Source: Blastobasis lacticolella (lineage: Eukaryota > Arthropoda > Insecta > Lepidoptera > Blastobasidae). Taken from it: a stretch of 64,000 nt of DNA. Of the stretch, positions 11,577-23,487 are shown piece after piece. The notes below the pieces were generated by a model. It was not told the DNA's origin. It saw only the letters and a list, made by a program, of their open reading frames with translations, and made no database searches. The stretch is from contig LR990051.1 in assembly GCA_905147135.1 (NCBI GenBank), positions 19,435,115 through 19,499,114 of the forward strand, given 5' to 3'. Made by a program: the position numbers and the translations under genes. How positions within the stretch are numbered: position 1 is the first letter of the stretch; every line of letters starts with the position of its first letter.

Positions 11577-12180
11577 GCTGGAGGAAAGATAAAAATGCCA
11601 CGGACTAACTCACGACATTGCTGGTTGATATTTAAAAAAATTAATAAGACAATTATCGTCTTTGTCCGTATTTGACGTTTATCGAAATTTGAGCTCTTAT
11701 CAAGGTTAAGTCTTAAATAAATTTATATTCCTAACCAAATTCACTGAACAATTTACATTATATTTGAATCACATTAAGTTAGTACTTAGGTAAACACCCT
11801 GTGTTTCTGTCGCGTATTTCTGTTAAAATTCCGCCTTACACCCCAAGTAAAAGTGGCACAAGTCAAGTTTAAGCCGTTTTAATGAACTTGCCTCGATTTT
11901 CCGGTAATCTTTACAAATTACGCTCGTTCGCTGGAGGGACTGCCGGATTTTGGTTAGAACCGCTTTTAACCAGTTATTTACTGCGTCGCTGACGGCTAGA
12001 GACAATCATATTTTATGTGGACGCTTTTGGAATTTTTATTTCGTCTTTTGTAATTAACTAGAAAGCTGTGCGAACAGCTAAACAATAGGTACGGTTTTGT
12101 ATGAGCCCAAATTGTGATTTTATACTAAATTTGCCTTTATTTGGTGTTACATTGTAACGTCATGTTTTTTTATTATTGTA

Positions 12181-12385
12181 CGCAGTGACAAGTGAGCAAA
12201 CATTCCACCTGATGGTAAGTGGTAACTGTCTCCCATAACATCTACGATTCATACATTTAGGTTGCAGGCACTAAAAATGCAGAACCGCAGGTGCGTTGCC
12301 ACTGTGAGGACTGGGCGCCATCTCCACGAGCATACGAACGCTATGTATGTGTCTCCACACACCATCGCCGTGTGAAGAATTTATG
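12181..12385 (+). mobile_element. C'' repeat fragment
   Basis: The phrases 'cacctgatggtaagtgg', 'gtctcccataacat' and 'gcagaaccgcaggtgcgttg' recur at 51515-51605 and 52060-52180. Orientation assigned by similarity only. Confidence 0.55.
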
Positions 12386-13620
12386 ACTTTTACCTTAATT
12401 TAATTATAAACTACTATGTATTTACCTAACTGATTTGGATACTTTACGATATAAATGTTTTTTTTTTTAATTTTAACACATCTGTGAAATTAGTGCTGAA
12501 GACAGTGGGTGAGACGTCCGTTGGTCGACTTACCTTGATCTACTAGCTAAAATTTGGTATCGTTTCATCACCAGTGATGAAAAATTGTTACAATGTGTTA
12601 CAAAATAGATAGATGTGCTTTCGGATTCTCAAGATTGTCAACTTTCCATTCATGTTAATCAGTTTCGAGTTTGCGTGACCTTTCCAGAGCCTCGAGTCCG
12701 CAAATTAAGTAATGGCCCAGTCGCATTGTAATTGGATCACAAACGCAGCTCAATCGCAATTTCATGATAATTTTGCGTGACAGGTTAAAGTGAAAATTTT
12801 ATAAGCAAGAAAAAAATTGTAGGTAGGGGTTAAGTGGATGTACGCGAACAAAGTCGCGGTGGGTCCACTATTCTCCAATAAAATTTCATTCTACTATATT
12901 ACGTTAGGCTTTACAAATGAGATAATAAATAGTTTTCATAAAATTTAAAGTATTTATTTCCTTATTTCACGAGAAAGCCAATTGAATTAAACAAGCGAGG
13001 TCAATTTACAGCACTTAAACCGAATCCAATACTTACATTACCGCGGCTGTAGACGTGGCCCCCAACCGAGACCCCCCGGGGGGCCACTGGGGCCACGCCG
13101 GACCCCCCACGGTGAACACTACCGCGTGCATCGATACCTTTTGTTTTGAAAGGTGGACAATGGTTAGTCGAATAAAAAGAAAATCAAATTTTCTTTGACC
13201 ATTCTTTAACTAGCTTTTGCCAGACTTCCATCGAACAATTAGACTAGTTTCGTTCCCATATTTGGTTTTTATATTGCTGGCCCTGTTTCATTACATTGAA
13301 AACGGGAGGCAGATGTATCAACGCACAGTTTTGTTGTAGGCAGTTAGGCACCAGCTAACAAACTGAATATGGCAAGAATTTTGTTTTTTGTTGTATGATA
13401 TTATGCTACACTAAATACTTAGTCAACGATAGTCACTTATCTCTAATGAGTAAGACCACCACCAGTTGCCTTTTGAATATATGATGAGTCGAGTTTCAGA
13501 AATATCCAACTTATTATAATTCGTCTGAAGGTCGACAGCAAGTCTCACAGCTTAAACGGATTTGTCAACGTTGTGTCGTCATTATGAACGCCTTGATTAT
13601 ATATATTAACCGTAAGTGAA
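12386..13620. other. No gene seen; one GC-rich hairpin
   Basis: Unassigned AT-rich DNA except the GC-rich island at 13050-13125. Confidence 0.35.
13055..13096. repeat. GC-rich nested hairpin
   Basis: GTGGCCCC (13055-13062) pairs with GGGGCCAC (13089-13096) around the perfect 12-bp palindrome CCCCCCGGGGGG (13072-13083). Confidence 0.8.
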
Positions 13621-13872
13621 TCATCATCACAGCCCGTAACAGCCCACTACAGGACTTAGGGCCTCTCTCACGAAAGGGGAGGTTATTGCCATAATCTCCA
13701 CGCTTGGCAGACGGATTGGAGATCTCAGTGTTTAAATATAACAATGGAAAATGCTGCTGCCCATTTTCCAGACTACGGAGACTCTTGATCTTTTGCCTCG
13801 ACAACATTTGTCGCCTTGTACGACACCCATGAGTGTAAGGGGTTGGTGCTATTCTACCGGACACCACACGGC
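13621..13872 (-). mobile_element. Repeat A copy
   Basis: Complete-looking copy, (TCATCA) to 'ggacaccacacgg'. Confidence 0.8.
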
Positions 13873-13894
13873 AAGGTGTAGGTGAATAATAAGA

Positions 13895-14045
13895 TTTATT
13901 CATAATCATATCAGCCTGCTGGGCCTTAGGCCTCCCCCAGATATCTCCACAAAGGCCAGTCCTGTGTCTTCCGCATCCAGGTGGTGCCTGCGATCTTAAC
14001 CACCACCACCTTGTGGGAGGCCTACCCACGCTACAAGCTTTAATA
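13895..14045 (-). mobile_element. Repeat I copy (LINE 3'-end-like)
   Basis: 'gatatctccacaaaggccag', 'cttccgcatccagg' and 'gtgggaggcctacccacgct' recur at 25618-25770, inside the intron of gene 2. Confidence 0.6.
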
Positions 14046-14935
14046 AAAACTTGTAGGTGTACATACATTGAGAAATCATTATTTGGGTCGAAGACATACC
14101 CAGTCACCATACACCCAAAATCTTAATTTTTTTAAATAATATGCAATATTGCATAGTAGTAGATTAAATAACAACATTTGATATATTTAATATTCATACA
14201 TGAGATATAGATGCTCGAATATATCGTTATACAACAGATCTATCCCTGTTATTTAAACAGCAGATCTGCTTAAGACAATAAGTAAAATAAAAGAATTGCT
14301 TTAATAATTTATAGGGAGTTATGAAATCTTTATAACTCTAACAACTACCCACCACAACTATCCGCTGCAACCAAAACGCAAGCAAAATCTATGGGCATTC
14401 TATTCATACGAGTCGACCGTAAAGCACCGCGAAATATTCCGAAAAGTACGCAAAATCATCTCTAATACGGAACAAACGACGTCGTGCATCCATAAACTAG
14501 TTGCTGAAAACTTCGATATAGAGGCAAAATCGGGGAATAGGAACGGAGGAAATAGAATAGCGATTGTTTTAAACGAATAGCCGTGGAATAGCCGGTCGAA
14601 GGTTCGAAAATAATGCCTTGCGGGACCTCGTATACCGCATACGCGGCGACGCATAAACACTACAGGACAGTATCGTATGTCAGTTTTCTGTTTTGATAGG
14701 TTTCATATTTCTGACCGCGGGGGTGCTGGGGTCGTAAAACGGGGCAGTTTGGCTTGCTGCCTGCTAGGTTCCGAAGGTAGTGTCGGGGGTAGGTTTTAAT
14801 AAAATTTTAAGGGAGACCGCCAAGTCGTAAGCTCGTTTGTTAATATGATGAATGGCGGTAGACGATTGTTAGTTGTGTGGTTTGTGTTGGTAGCTTTGGA
14901 ATTTGAATTGATGGTGCTGAACAAATGTCGACTAA
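14046..14935. other. No gene seen
   Basis: Includes an 86-codon minus-strand frame (14400-14660) with no recognised features. Not called. Confidence 0.35.
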
Positions 14936-15225
14936 ATAAGCGTCTGTGGCCTAGTTGTAATGGTGTCCGAGTCGCAATGCGAGAGGTACTGATTTCGAGT
15001 CCCACTGCCGCCACTAAGAATTACTCTTTTCTGAGTTATGTACATAGTTGAACACTAACCGACGCTTTTACGGTGAGGGAAAACGTCTCCCTGTTAACAA
15101 GGTCACGGGGGTCAGATGGCAGTCTCACTGTCAGTATCTGATTTGCCTAATCTTAGATCATGGTCAAGGCGGACCCCGGGCCCTCGTGAGCGAGAGTATA
15201 ACCAGGACATTAACGCCAAGATTAT
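14936..15225 (+). mobile_element. SINE B copy
   Basis: A head 'gtggcctagttgtaatgg' and B box 'gatttcgagtccc' are followed by the full body, ending 'aacgccaagattatt'. Confidence 0.85.
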
Positions 15226-15905
15226 TGTATTTTTTTATTTGTCGTGTGATATAATTGTCATTGTCCATACGTTCGCGCCTCAACTCGCATCGCCCGCCAT
15301 AAACTCCATAGTTGATAGCAGCCCAAGCTCTTAAACACACGTCATTGCCATTATTTAAAATTTTAAGCGCTTTACGCTTGTCACAGCGTTTTGTTTGCAT
15401 TTTTGCAGATAATATAAATCTTAATAATTGTCAGCGCGACATGCTATGAAAGTAGGTAAATTGTTAGTTTGTAAGAATTGTTGTCGTCAATTTGGTGTCG
15501 GACAATGTAAAATTTGCAGTTGATGTTTAGTCTGCTCTTTGTTCAGAATTTATTCGTCTCATAGAAATGTGGAATGAACGAATGTAATATATACTTTTGG
15601 GTCGACATTCTTAGGACCCAGATGAAGATATGGAGGAAAATGTATAATGCAGTACCTATACAAAAATAAATGCGAAACACTTAAATAAAAATAAACCCCA
15701 ACGTAATAATAAAAAAATAGAATTTGAGATACAATACGTAGGTATATTGCAGCCACACTCCGCATAGTCCAACGACACATGCAGGCATTCAGAAGGCATT
15801 CAATTTAATAATAGGTACAATAAACAAACCTGATTTTTTTACGCGTGCCCATAAACCACCGTTGACAGTGACCAATAACGACTTAGTGTAAAATTAAATA
15901 TAGTA
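15226..15905. other. No gene seen
   Basis: AT-rich, no supported feature. Confidence 0.35.
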
Positions 15906-16305
15906 TGGTCATTTTGGTGTTAATGCCCCGTTTGTACATAAGAGCGCGACGGCTCAGTGTACGCCTTGACCATGATCCAGGTTTTCTCAGATCAGGTAAT
16001 TACAGTGCAGCGATTTCCATCTGACCTGCGACCCTGTTACCTGGGGTACCTGACAAGATTGGATCATGGTTACATATTCAGTCGTCTTAATGTGCGGGCT
16101 TCATCGTAATGTTTTCCCTCGTCGTACGTGCATTTATTAGTGTTCAACTAATGAACATAACTCAGAAAAGAGTCACAATTCAAGAAACTTAAATTTATAT
16201 AAACGTAAATTTATTGTTTATCTGTGTATATGACGGTACTGGGGTTCGATCCCAGTTCCTTTGTGTACGAATCGGACCCCTACCCATTAGGAATGCAACC
16301 GATGC
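15906..16305 (-). mobile_element. SINE B copy with internal AT-rich insertion
   Basis: The tRNA-like head lies at 16240-16300 (B box complement 'ggggttcgatccc'). About 50 bp of foreign AT-rich sequence near 16180-16225 separates head and body. Confidence 0.75.
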
Positions 16306-16683
16306 TCCGAAAATTAAATATAGTATACCAAATGATAATGAAGCATCCATTTTACTGCCTACGCAATGGTTTCACCTAAGTCGTTAAACATAGCTTTGAT
16401 ATTTTATAGTCGGCCGTCTCGCCCTGTCAACGGTTTAATGGGTCCGTATGTTATAGTATTAGCGAGTTGATAAAATACCTAGCTTCGGATCTTAGTTGTG
16501 GATGTGTGATGGGATGCCTAGAGGGCTAGCTGTATGTCTACTTCGTGGTACAGAGTTTCATAATGTTCCCTACCTGACTTTTGTCGGCAAACCTGTAACA
16601 TTTAATTTCATAACGTTGGTTATTGCCTTCCCGAATCCATTGTAATGTATTCCTTGAGATTAAATGAATGAACATTTTATTTG

Positions 16684-16862
16684 GTATTATTTACTAGCGA
16701 CCCGCCCCAGATTCACACGGCAAGTTATACACCTAAGCCTTTCTCATGAATCAATCTGTCTATTGGTGAAAATCGCGTGAAATTCCGTTAAGTAGTTTTT
16801 GAGTTTATCGTGAACAGACAGACAGACGCTGCGTGGGTCTTGTTTTATAATATGTAGTGATT
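16684..16862 (+). mobile_element. Widespread short lepidopteran-type repeat
   Basis: Order 'gcgacccgccccagattc', 'aagcctttctcatgaatca', 'tattggtgaaaatcgcgtg', 'gtagtttttgagtttatcg', 'gacagacagacgc'. I recognise this phrase order as a common moth/butterfly genomic repeat. It is non-coding and its class is unsure (Helitron-like or SINE-like). Confidence 0.6.
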
Positions 16863-17410
16863 GTTGGAAAGGTTTTCATCGGATCGGTTTCACAGGACAT
16901 TGTATACCAAAGTGAGGATTTCTATTCAACGTTTAAACCTTTGTATGTTTGTTCCTGTGTAGGACGCCGTGGTGTCCACAAGACAGAAACTCATAAGCGC
17001 TATAAGTAAAGATTATTCATTACTATTTGTTTACTAAATTCCCCAATCTTCCATGACCAACCCGAGAAAATAAAACCCGATAAAAATTCCTAACACTAAC
17101 AATCAATTCGCAATTAATAAGCGCAGACAAGATTACTATAAACAAAACTGTATATTTTCCACATGAGTAGACTATGTAGCGGCAAGATCAAAGAGTGTAG
17201 TTGGTTCTCACTCGTCGCGGCTTGCCGGCGAAATCGGGTGTAGTCCGGGAGCTGGCAACGTAGAGATTCATGCTTAATTAATTTACAGCAATTTTTATAA
17301 TCGGATCTTGTGTTATGGCTGTGCTTCCTATAGCTGATATATTTTTGGAATCAGTTTTGTTATTCTACAAAGAGAGTTTATACACATAGACATAATTATT
17401 CATTATTTAA

Positions 17411-17560
17411 ATTTTTATGTCGTAAGGTAGGCTAACAGTCAAGCCTGCTCCCTGTTGGAAAGTGGTCCCCGGTGCCTGTAGATATTGGCAACAACAGGGG
17501 TATTGCTAATGCGTGGCGCACCTCGAAAATCCAGGAACACATTGCTCTGGCAGGTAACAT
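17411..17560 (-). mobile_element. Repeat C, diverged fragment
   Basis: 'cgtaaggtaggctaacagtc', 'gtgcctgtagatattggcaac' and 'acattgctctggcag' match the C family with many substitutions. Confidence 0.6.
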
Positions 17561-17794
17561 GTAATAACAAGTTTTAAAATAAATATATTTTGTATTTATT
17601 AAAAAAAATACAATGTTGTAATGACTTACCAATATACAGCGTGTTACATAATATATGTATGAAGCCGTGAACTGGATGGAGTCCTAAACGTATTAAAACG
17701 TATTAATACCCATTGCGTACGTCACTCGTCTAGTGGTCAGGCAACAAACTAAAACCATCGGCTAACGCAATCCGGGCGAGAGTTTCATCCTTAT

Positions 17795-18035
17795 GTTGTG
17801 GATCTTCCAGCAGCACGAGCCGCTTTATTTTAACCTTTATAATGCGTACAGCTAAAGAATAGAACGCGTTGTCTGCGAGTGTGTTCCCTGATCACTATAA
17901 TCTGGACGCCTTCAAGGCTAGAGTGAATAGGCTGTTCCTAGACAAGCATGCTCCAGCATCGGCCGCGACGTCACTTATCATCAGGTGAGTTTGCGGTCAA
18001 ATGCCTGGCTAGAGTAAATATTTAAAAAATAATAA
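17795..18035 (+). mobile_element. Repeat D: LINE ORF2 C-terminal tail
   Basis: The translation includes T-F-I-M-R-T-A-K/E-W-N and 'YNLDAFKARVNRLFL'-like sequence, the conserved end of Jockey-like reverse transcriptases. It is followed by the common 3' part 'gcggtcaaatgcctggctag'. 5'-truncated. Confidence 0.75.
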
Positions 18036-18394
18036 GAAATATTCACTCCAAAAATCCAAATTACCTAATACTAGAACTAAACGTAAAACAACAATTTCTT
18101 CTTAGGTAACTGGTTACGAAAGACAGTTACGAGGCTGAAAGTGCAAGTTGGACGTCACCTCCCAGGCTACAAGTGACTCCTGATTTCTGCACCTCGGCAT
18201 CAGACCGGCGCCTGCGCCGCTTGTAGACAAAACAACGCCACGCCACTCACCACTTAAAATAAAGCACTTACACCACGATCTATCAAGACTTACGTCGGAT
18301 GATGGCGCCTAGGGTATTGTGGGATGAGCAACAAAAAATCTAAGCCAATGACGCGTTTTTCTTATTTTACAACAAAAAAAGTAAACTGTATAAC

Positions 18395-18660
18395 GATCAT
18401 TGTTTTCTACTGTAACCATCCTCATAGGGAACGAAGTGGTCAGTAAAACAGATAAATACAAATGCTTCGATAACGTGCTCCACGACTCCGGTGATATCCC
18501 CGATGTCAAGTTCCGAATCTCTTCAACTTGGGCCATTTGCTGGGAACTTATGACGGTCACCTGTGACTATAAAATCCCAATCAAGCTCAAGAGGCTTATG
18601 TACAGGAGCATATTTAGGCATGTAGGTAATGCTCAATGTTGTGTAGGTATGCCTCAGAGA
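18395..18660 (+). mobile_element. RTE-type LINE fragment
   Basis: The frame reads 'KTDKYKCFDNVLHDSGDI', 'KFRISSTWA' and 'YKIPIKLKRLMYRSI', the segment just before the R-P-x-x-L-Y-G block of RTE reverse transcriptases. It then diverges at 'FRHVGN'. Truncated and inactive. Confidence 0.75.
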
Positions 18661-20251
18661 GCATGTATTGCGTGTACACATTTGATCACTTTACTTATTT
18701 ATTTTCTCTCTATCTACTGCCCATACAAAGTTGTACTGATGCAAAGTTGGCGTGGCATCACGTAAGCTTACTGTGATTCTGTCTCTGACGGTGATGTTTC
18801 GTCATATAATGTAGCGTTGCAACATGTAACGTAACAAAGTCTTAAGAAATTACAAAATAAAATTCCATAAACGTGTTAACTTCCTGCATCGAATACAAAA
18901 CAATTGTCAATAGCCCGACCGCTTCCTCCGGAACCCCATAAAAAGTTAAGAGCGGCCCATATTTTCGCGAACTCCTCTACTACGCCGCGGAACGATCCAA
19001 GATCAACAACAAGATTATCTTTACAAAAATCAACACGAAGTAACGTGGGAGATTAGCGGCTCATCATCTGAAATAGGCGCTTCTTGGCCAAACGGCTTAC
19101 AGGGATTTGTTAGTCACGCTCTTGAAGCAGGGCTGGAGAATAGACTAAATGTTATGAAAGAAAGAAAGGAAACTTTTATTACACAGGACGCCACGACACG
19201 ATAATTTTGCAATACGAGTACAATTACATTTTGCATAAAAAAAGTCGGACTACAATGACAATGTGTAGTTAGCTACCAAATACCGTGAGTGGATACTCGC
19301 TGAATAAATGTTATTGGAACACCGGTATACAGAAACGTTACTATGAGGTCTCACAGTGGTTCCAACTAACAATATTTGAGTGGTGATCAGCACTACACGT
19401 CCGTCAAAATTACCGTAACAACGAGAATAAAGAAACACACAACTCATCACACAGTATACAGTACTCGATATTGCCGCCACCGCTCGTTAAATAGCTCATT
19501 TCGGACTATCCAACGTAAGGTTTGCTGGAAGAAATACCGTTGAGGGATAATCCCGCCTTTCAACGTATATTGTTAATGTTCTTTATGAAGTTATACGCAA
19601 TAAGAGGTCCTTTGCAGTCCTTAGCAGACGAACACTCATAACGCGCAGAGCAACTTTACAATTATTATTTGTGAATGCGGTATTAGATTATCAAAATTTT
19701 CAACGCAGTCACCTGCAACTCAGCAAAACCAAAATACCAGCTGTTTGCACAACCAACCCGCAACCATTACGACACGGCGGTTGTGGTAGCATGTAGGTTA
19801 CCTCAGCGCGCCGACGGCTGAGGTAAACAGCTGTCACGTCTATCACGTGTCTAGGAGTATGAGGCCGGAAACGAGGTGTTTGCGGGAAATAATTTACAGT
19901 AGACGCAAATGTATGAAACTACAGCCGGTGTTGCGAATGTATTTCAGGAAGTATTTTCTAAGCTCCAGTCTAGGTTAATATGCTTAGATTAGGTATTTCA
20001 TAAGATGAGAGAGGAAGAAGATAGAAGCGGCAGCAGTCTATTGTAGCAGGTTAACCAAGGTTTGCAGAGTCCGGGAACTAGAGCACTTCAGCGAAAATGA
20101 GGTTGCTTCTTATAACATTCACAGACCATTCGTCACAGACCAAGGTCTTGAGAACAGTAAACAGTCTCTGGAGGCGATTGACACACCGTAACTGTATATT
20201 GTAATTATTTCTACTATTATTTCTTATAATTATTGATATCACAAAGTAGAT
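18661..20251. other. No gene called
   Basis: Moderately GC-rich patches at 18900-19000 and 19500-19850 but no exon I can defend. Contains the hairpin at 19739-19832. Confidence 0.35.
19739..19832. repeat. Nested inverted repeat
   Basis: Inner stem TTACCTCAGC / GCTGAGGTAA (19798-19807 with 19817-19826) sits inside outer arms AGCTGTTT / AAACAGCT (19739-19746 with 19825-19832). Confidence 0.8.
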
Positions 20252-20345
20252 TCATCATCCTCATCCAGGCAGTCGATCCCTGCCAGGGTCCGCTTTTCTA
20301 GTTGGAAAGCACTTTCTGATTTTACAGAAAGCTCACCTCTTACAT
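20252..20345 (-). mobile_element. Repeat J fragment
   Basis: 'tccctgccagggtccgcttt' after (TCATCA) matches the pieces at 46994 and 50770. Confidence 0.55.
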
Positions 20346-20835
20346 TAAATGTTTGTGGTGTTTAGGCTTTTTCGCGCTGCGACTACCACCTGGGGCTCAA
20401 TGTTTTGAACGTTGTAAACCACTCGCCTCGAGACGAACGGCTTACAACTTTGATCAAGGGCATGAAAAATTCAATAAAAATTTTTTAGAAAATTAGCGTT
20501 ATGAGTCAAAAGATTGAATTTTTCATGCTAAATGTGGTAATGCGATAACATACGACACAAGGCGGGCGGTTTAAATAATCCGCACAGGAAAGTCGACGAC
20601 CAATCCAATGGCGACGCCTTCCATATCACCATCATAAAATATATATATATACATATATGGATTCTCAAAACCATCAAACCGGAACTAAGTGCTGTACAGT
20701 TTCACATCTACAATGTACAATGATACGGTTCCAATTTACAAATACAACAAATCGAAAACGATTATTGCGACATTTCCACGCGATGTAGAAATTATTTTCA
20801 CAAATTCAATGCGAGACCTTCACTCTGAAATGTCG

Positions 20836-20844
20836 TATATAAAG
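20836..20844 (+). promoter_or_regulatory. TATA box of Cys-rich gene 1
   Basis: TATATAAAG lies 67 bp before the ATG of gene 1. It predicts a transcription start near 20866 and a 5' leader of about 35-40 nt. No clear TCAGT initiator is visible. Confidence 0.65.
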
Positions 20845-20902
20845 GTGGAGCAACTTTGAATCTCGTTAGAGCCAAGGACTTCACGTCGAGAAGTGAACAA
20901 TT

Positions 20903-22086
20903 ATGGAAACAATGAAAATGTTTATTAAGAGCGCGATTCTAATGATTGTGCTGCTGGCCTGTGCATGCGATGCATCTCAACGCAACGATGGAACTCATCG
21001 CAATGATGCAACTCATCGCAACGATGAATCTCAAAGCAACGAAGCAAATCATCGCAATGATGCACCTCAACGCAGTGATGTATCTCAACGCAACGATGCA
21101 TCCAATCAACGCAACGATGTCTCCAAACGTATGTACTCCGGAGGTACGTATCTATGAGCGACTTTCTTATAGCCTTTAAAAGGCTTACAGAGGATTCAAT
21201 GCCGTTAATAATTCATATTTGCTGAAGGACTACTGAATATAGGCCTACTCACGACACACCTTCTGTAATACCATCTAGCGATTTAACTGATGTACTAAAT
21301 ATACGATTTTGAATATAACATACTCGCAAGAGATTGAAGGTTTTTTAGAAGACAATATTAAAGCTTTCTATTTTTTTGTTTCAGACCCTGTTTTGTATCA
21401 CAGGCCTAGGCCTCAGGAGAGAGTAAGGCCCCAAGTGCCTGAAAGACGGTCCAAACCCTTTGGCTGTAAGTATTGTCGCAAAATTACTTGTAACTGAGAA
21501 CAATAGCTTATGTATAAGCTAAGGGGTTTACTTTGGGGAGTTTCCAAGCAGTGAACACTGGATGCCTAGGACTGCACTTTCAGATGATTACATGAGTAAA
21601 AGCTACATCCTATTACTGATTGTGAAAGGACAATCGATTCACAAACTCTTACACTTTTAATTTCAAACTTTCAAATTTTAATTAATCTGTGAATGATGTA
21701 AATTTTTCCTCTGAAAGCGGTTTCTCAATTGAAACCTTTTTAAAAATTTGTGGTTCTTTCGACCGCTATCTGGCACACAAAACCGGGTAAGGAGAAACTG
21801 GTTCGCCAGAGCCCCGTCCGTCTGTCAGCCGAGGGCCGCCAGCAGGTGGGGTTTTATTGGGTCCCTGAGACAGCGGTGGGGACCCGTAACCCCCCATTAT
21901 TTCATATTTGTATATGAGAGCACAACCGGGATTTAACACCAAGAAGATGATGATGATGATTATTATGATGTGTCCTTATTGATTTCAGATACAGACTGCG
22001 AGGCATGGTGCGACACATACTGCACTAACACTATATATGTTTCTGATTACAACCCGCACGAATGTGCCTGTAAACCTGTCTACTAA
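20903..22086 (+). CDS. Secreted repeat/Pro-Arg/Cys-tail precursor (gene 1)
   Basis: Three exons join in frame: 20903-21143 (donor GTACGT), 21385-21465 (acceptor TTTCAG, donor GTAAGT) and 21989-22086 (acceptor TTTCAG), giving 139 aa. Residues 1-24 are a signal peptide (hydrophobic core IVLLAC; cleavage near CDA-S). Residues 23-76 are nine six-residue Asp-Ala-Ser/Thr-Gln/His-Arg-Asn-like repeats ending in K75-R76, a likely proprotein cleavage site. Exon 2 (81-107) is Pro/Arg-rich (HRPRPQERVRPQ) with an R-R-S-K site. The tail (108-139) has cysteines at 111, 115, 119, 133 and 135, spaced C-x3-C-x3-C-x13-C-x-C. Both introns are phase 1, so exon 2 could be skipped without a frameshift. Convergent with gene 2, whose last exon has a related Cys pattern. 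The product is probably exported: an antimicrobial-type peptide, or a cross-linking matrix or silk component, since C-terminal C-x-C occurs there too. Family not recognised. Structure seen directly; function inferred. Confidence 0.8.
20969..21130 (+). repeat. In-frame 18-bp coding repeat array
   Basis: Nine units follow the pattern GAT-GCA-TCT-CAA-CGC-AAC. One unit carries an extra AAT codon, and the last has AAA-CGT (Lys-Arg). Codons vary at third positions, suggesting an older or selected array. Confidence 0.9.
21755..21968 (+). mobile_element. Retroposon in intron 2 of gene 1
   Basis: A GC-richer body (21755-21895) of unknown family is followed by 'gagcacaaccgggatttaa' and (GATGAT)n, which is the SINE B tail. 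It sits in the gene's orientation just upstream of the exon 3 acceptor. Confidence 0.6.
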
Positions 22087-22099
22087 CAAATTGCACCTG

Positions 22100-22105
22100 A
22101 ATAAA
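22100..22105 (+). terminator. Poly(A) signal of gene 1
   Basis: AATAAA, 14 bp after the TAA stop and overlapping a second copy (AATAAATAAATA). It implies a very short 3' UTR. Confidence 0.6.
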
Positions 22106-22477
22106 TAAATACTAAAGAAAATAGGATATCTTCTTATCCCTTATCTTAAGGCAGGTCAAGACTACCCTGGGTACTTACCTTCTCGCCTACTCCGCCCGCA
22201 TATGCTTGACCCCACCTATTGGTATTTACTTGATCACGCCTATTTTTCATTTTTCAAGACGTTCTTCCAAAATTTATCCTCACCCACGGTTGACAAGCCT
22301 ATTTTCATCATGCCACATATCATGCCAACTGACAGTCGGCACGAAGGTGAATGGTGTCCATAAGCCGATGGTCATGTTTGTAAATGTGGAAGAAACCTCT
22401 TTCAGGTTTATCAGGACCATAGCAAGTAGAACGATGAGGTCTCTGCTTACTCCCGGGAAAAATAGTAGCAGCTTATT

Positions 22478-22785
22478 TTCAGTTACAGACAGTGCGACTG
22501 TGGCATATCTCCGCAAACTATGGACCACCTCGTTTCATGCTCGGCGTGCCCTAAAACTTGTACCATGGAGGACTTGTTCGAGGACAGTTCAAACGCTGTT
22601 TCCGTCGCCGAATACTGGGCGAATAAAGTATAAGTCAGAGTTTAGTCCATCGCCTCGATAAGAAGAAGAAGAAGAAGTGGTGGGGCATGTATATTATGCT
22701 GATTTTTGTATATTGTCTTATAATATGTGTGCAATAAAGAGTTTTTACTTACTTACTTACTTACTAACTAACTTACTTAAAAAGA
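22478..22785 (+). mobile_element. LINE C-terminal remnant and 3' tail
   Basis: The open frame 22478-22633 reads C-D-C-G-I-S-P-Q-T-M-D-H-L-V-S-C ... A-C-P, the C-terminal Cys-His motif of insect LINE ORF2, and ends at 'AEYWANKV'. A 3' UTR with (GAA)n at 22663, AATAAA near 22733 and (ACTT)n follows. The copy at 37315-37412 shares its end. Confidence 0.7.
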
Positions 22786-23151
22786 GCCCGTACAGGCGTA
22801 CGCGACGACTTCGTACGTGGAGTAGGATCGCGTTGGGTAGTCCTCAATCATGATTGGTTAAATAATTATGCAATTTTGGATGCGATAGAAATTTTTATGG
22901 ACAATATGTTGGAATCTGAACTTATTTTCATCTGACGAGAAGGGACGACGAGGTCCAAGAAGGAAAAAGGGCACGAGGGAATGAGTTCGTGTAGCTCCGG
23001 AAAAACTCTTCGAATTCGATGGAAAACCAGCAGGTCGGTTACTCTACGTGTCCCAGACCTAGAAGATGAGACTCGTCAAGGGAGTCACCGTCAATCATTC
23101 TAGTCTGGAGATTATACAATAACTTTATGGAGGATTAAGTCGCAGGGGTCA

Positions 23152-23487
23152 GCAGAGTGACGGTGACCTAATGGTTGAGGGGTCCGACTCGTAAGCGAGA
23201 CGTTCCTACCGGGTTCGAACCTTAGCCATGTACCAATGACTGTTTTCTGAGTTATGTACATTAGTTAACACTCTTACGGTGAGGGAAAACATCGTGTTGA
23301 AACCTGCACATTAAGACGACTAAATATGTAACCATGAACCAATTTGGTCAGGTTCCTGTGTTTTCAGAGTCACGGAGATCACTTTACGGTAATTAACTGA
23401 TCTGCCAATTCCTGGATCATAGTCAAGGCGGACCCCGGGCCCTCACGTACGAGAGCATAAACCGGGACATAACAATAAGATGATTAT
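23152..23487 (+). mobile_element. SINE B copy
   Basis: Head 'ggtgacctaatggttgagg', B box 'gggttcgaacc', full body, tail 'aacaataagatgatt'. Confidence 0.85.

Noticed and set aside
13565..14110. 181-codon minus-strand protein gene
   Set aside because: It lies across repeat A and repeat I and is composed of their read-through.
20946..21179. Alternative frame with Met/Ala-rich repeats
   Set aside because: Out-of-frame shadow of the 18-bp repeats of gene 1; it lacks a signal peptide and splice logic.
21309..21497. Separate gene ending in C-K-Y-C-R-K-I-T-C-N
   Set aside because: Only 21385-21465 is exonic; the Cys-rich end is read-through past a consensus GTAAGT donor into intron 2.
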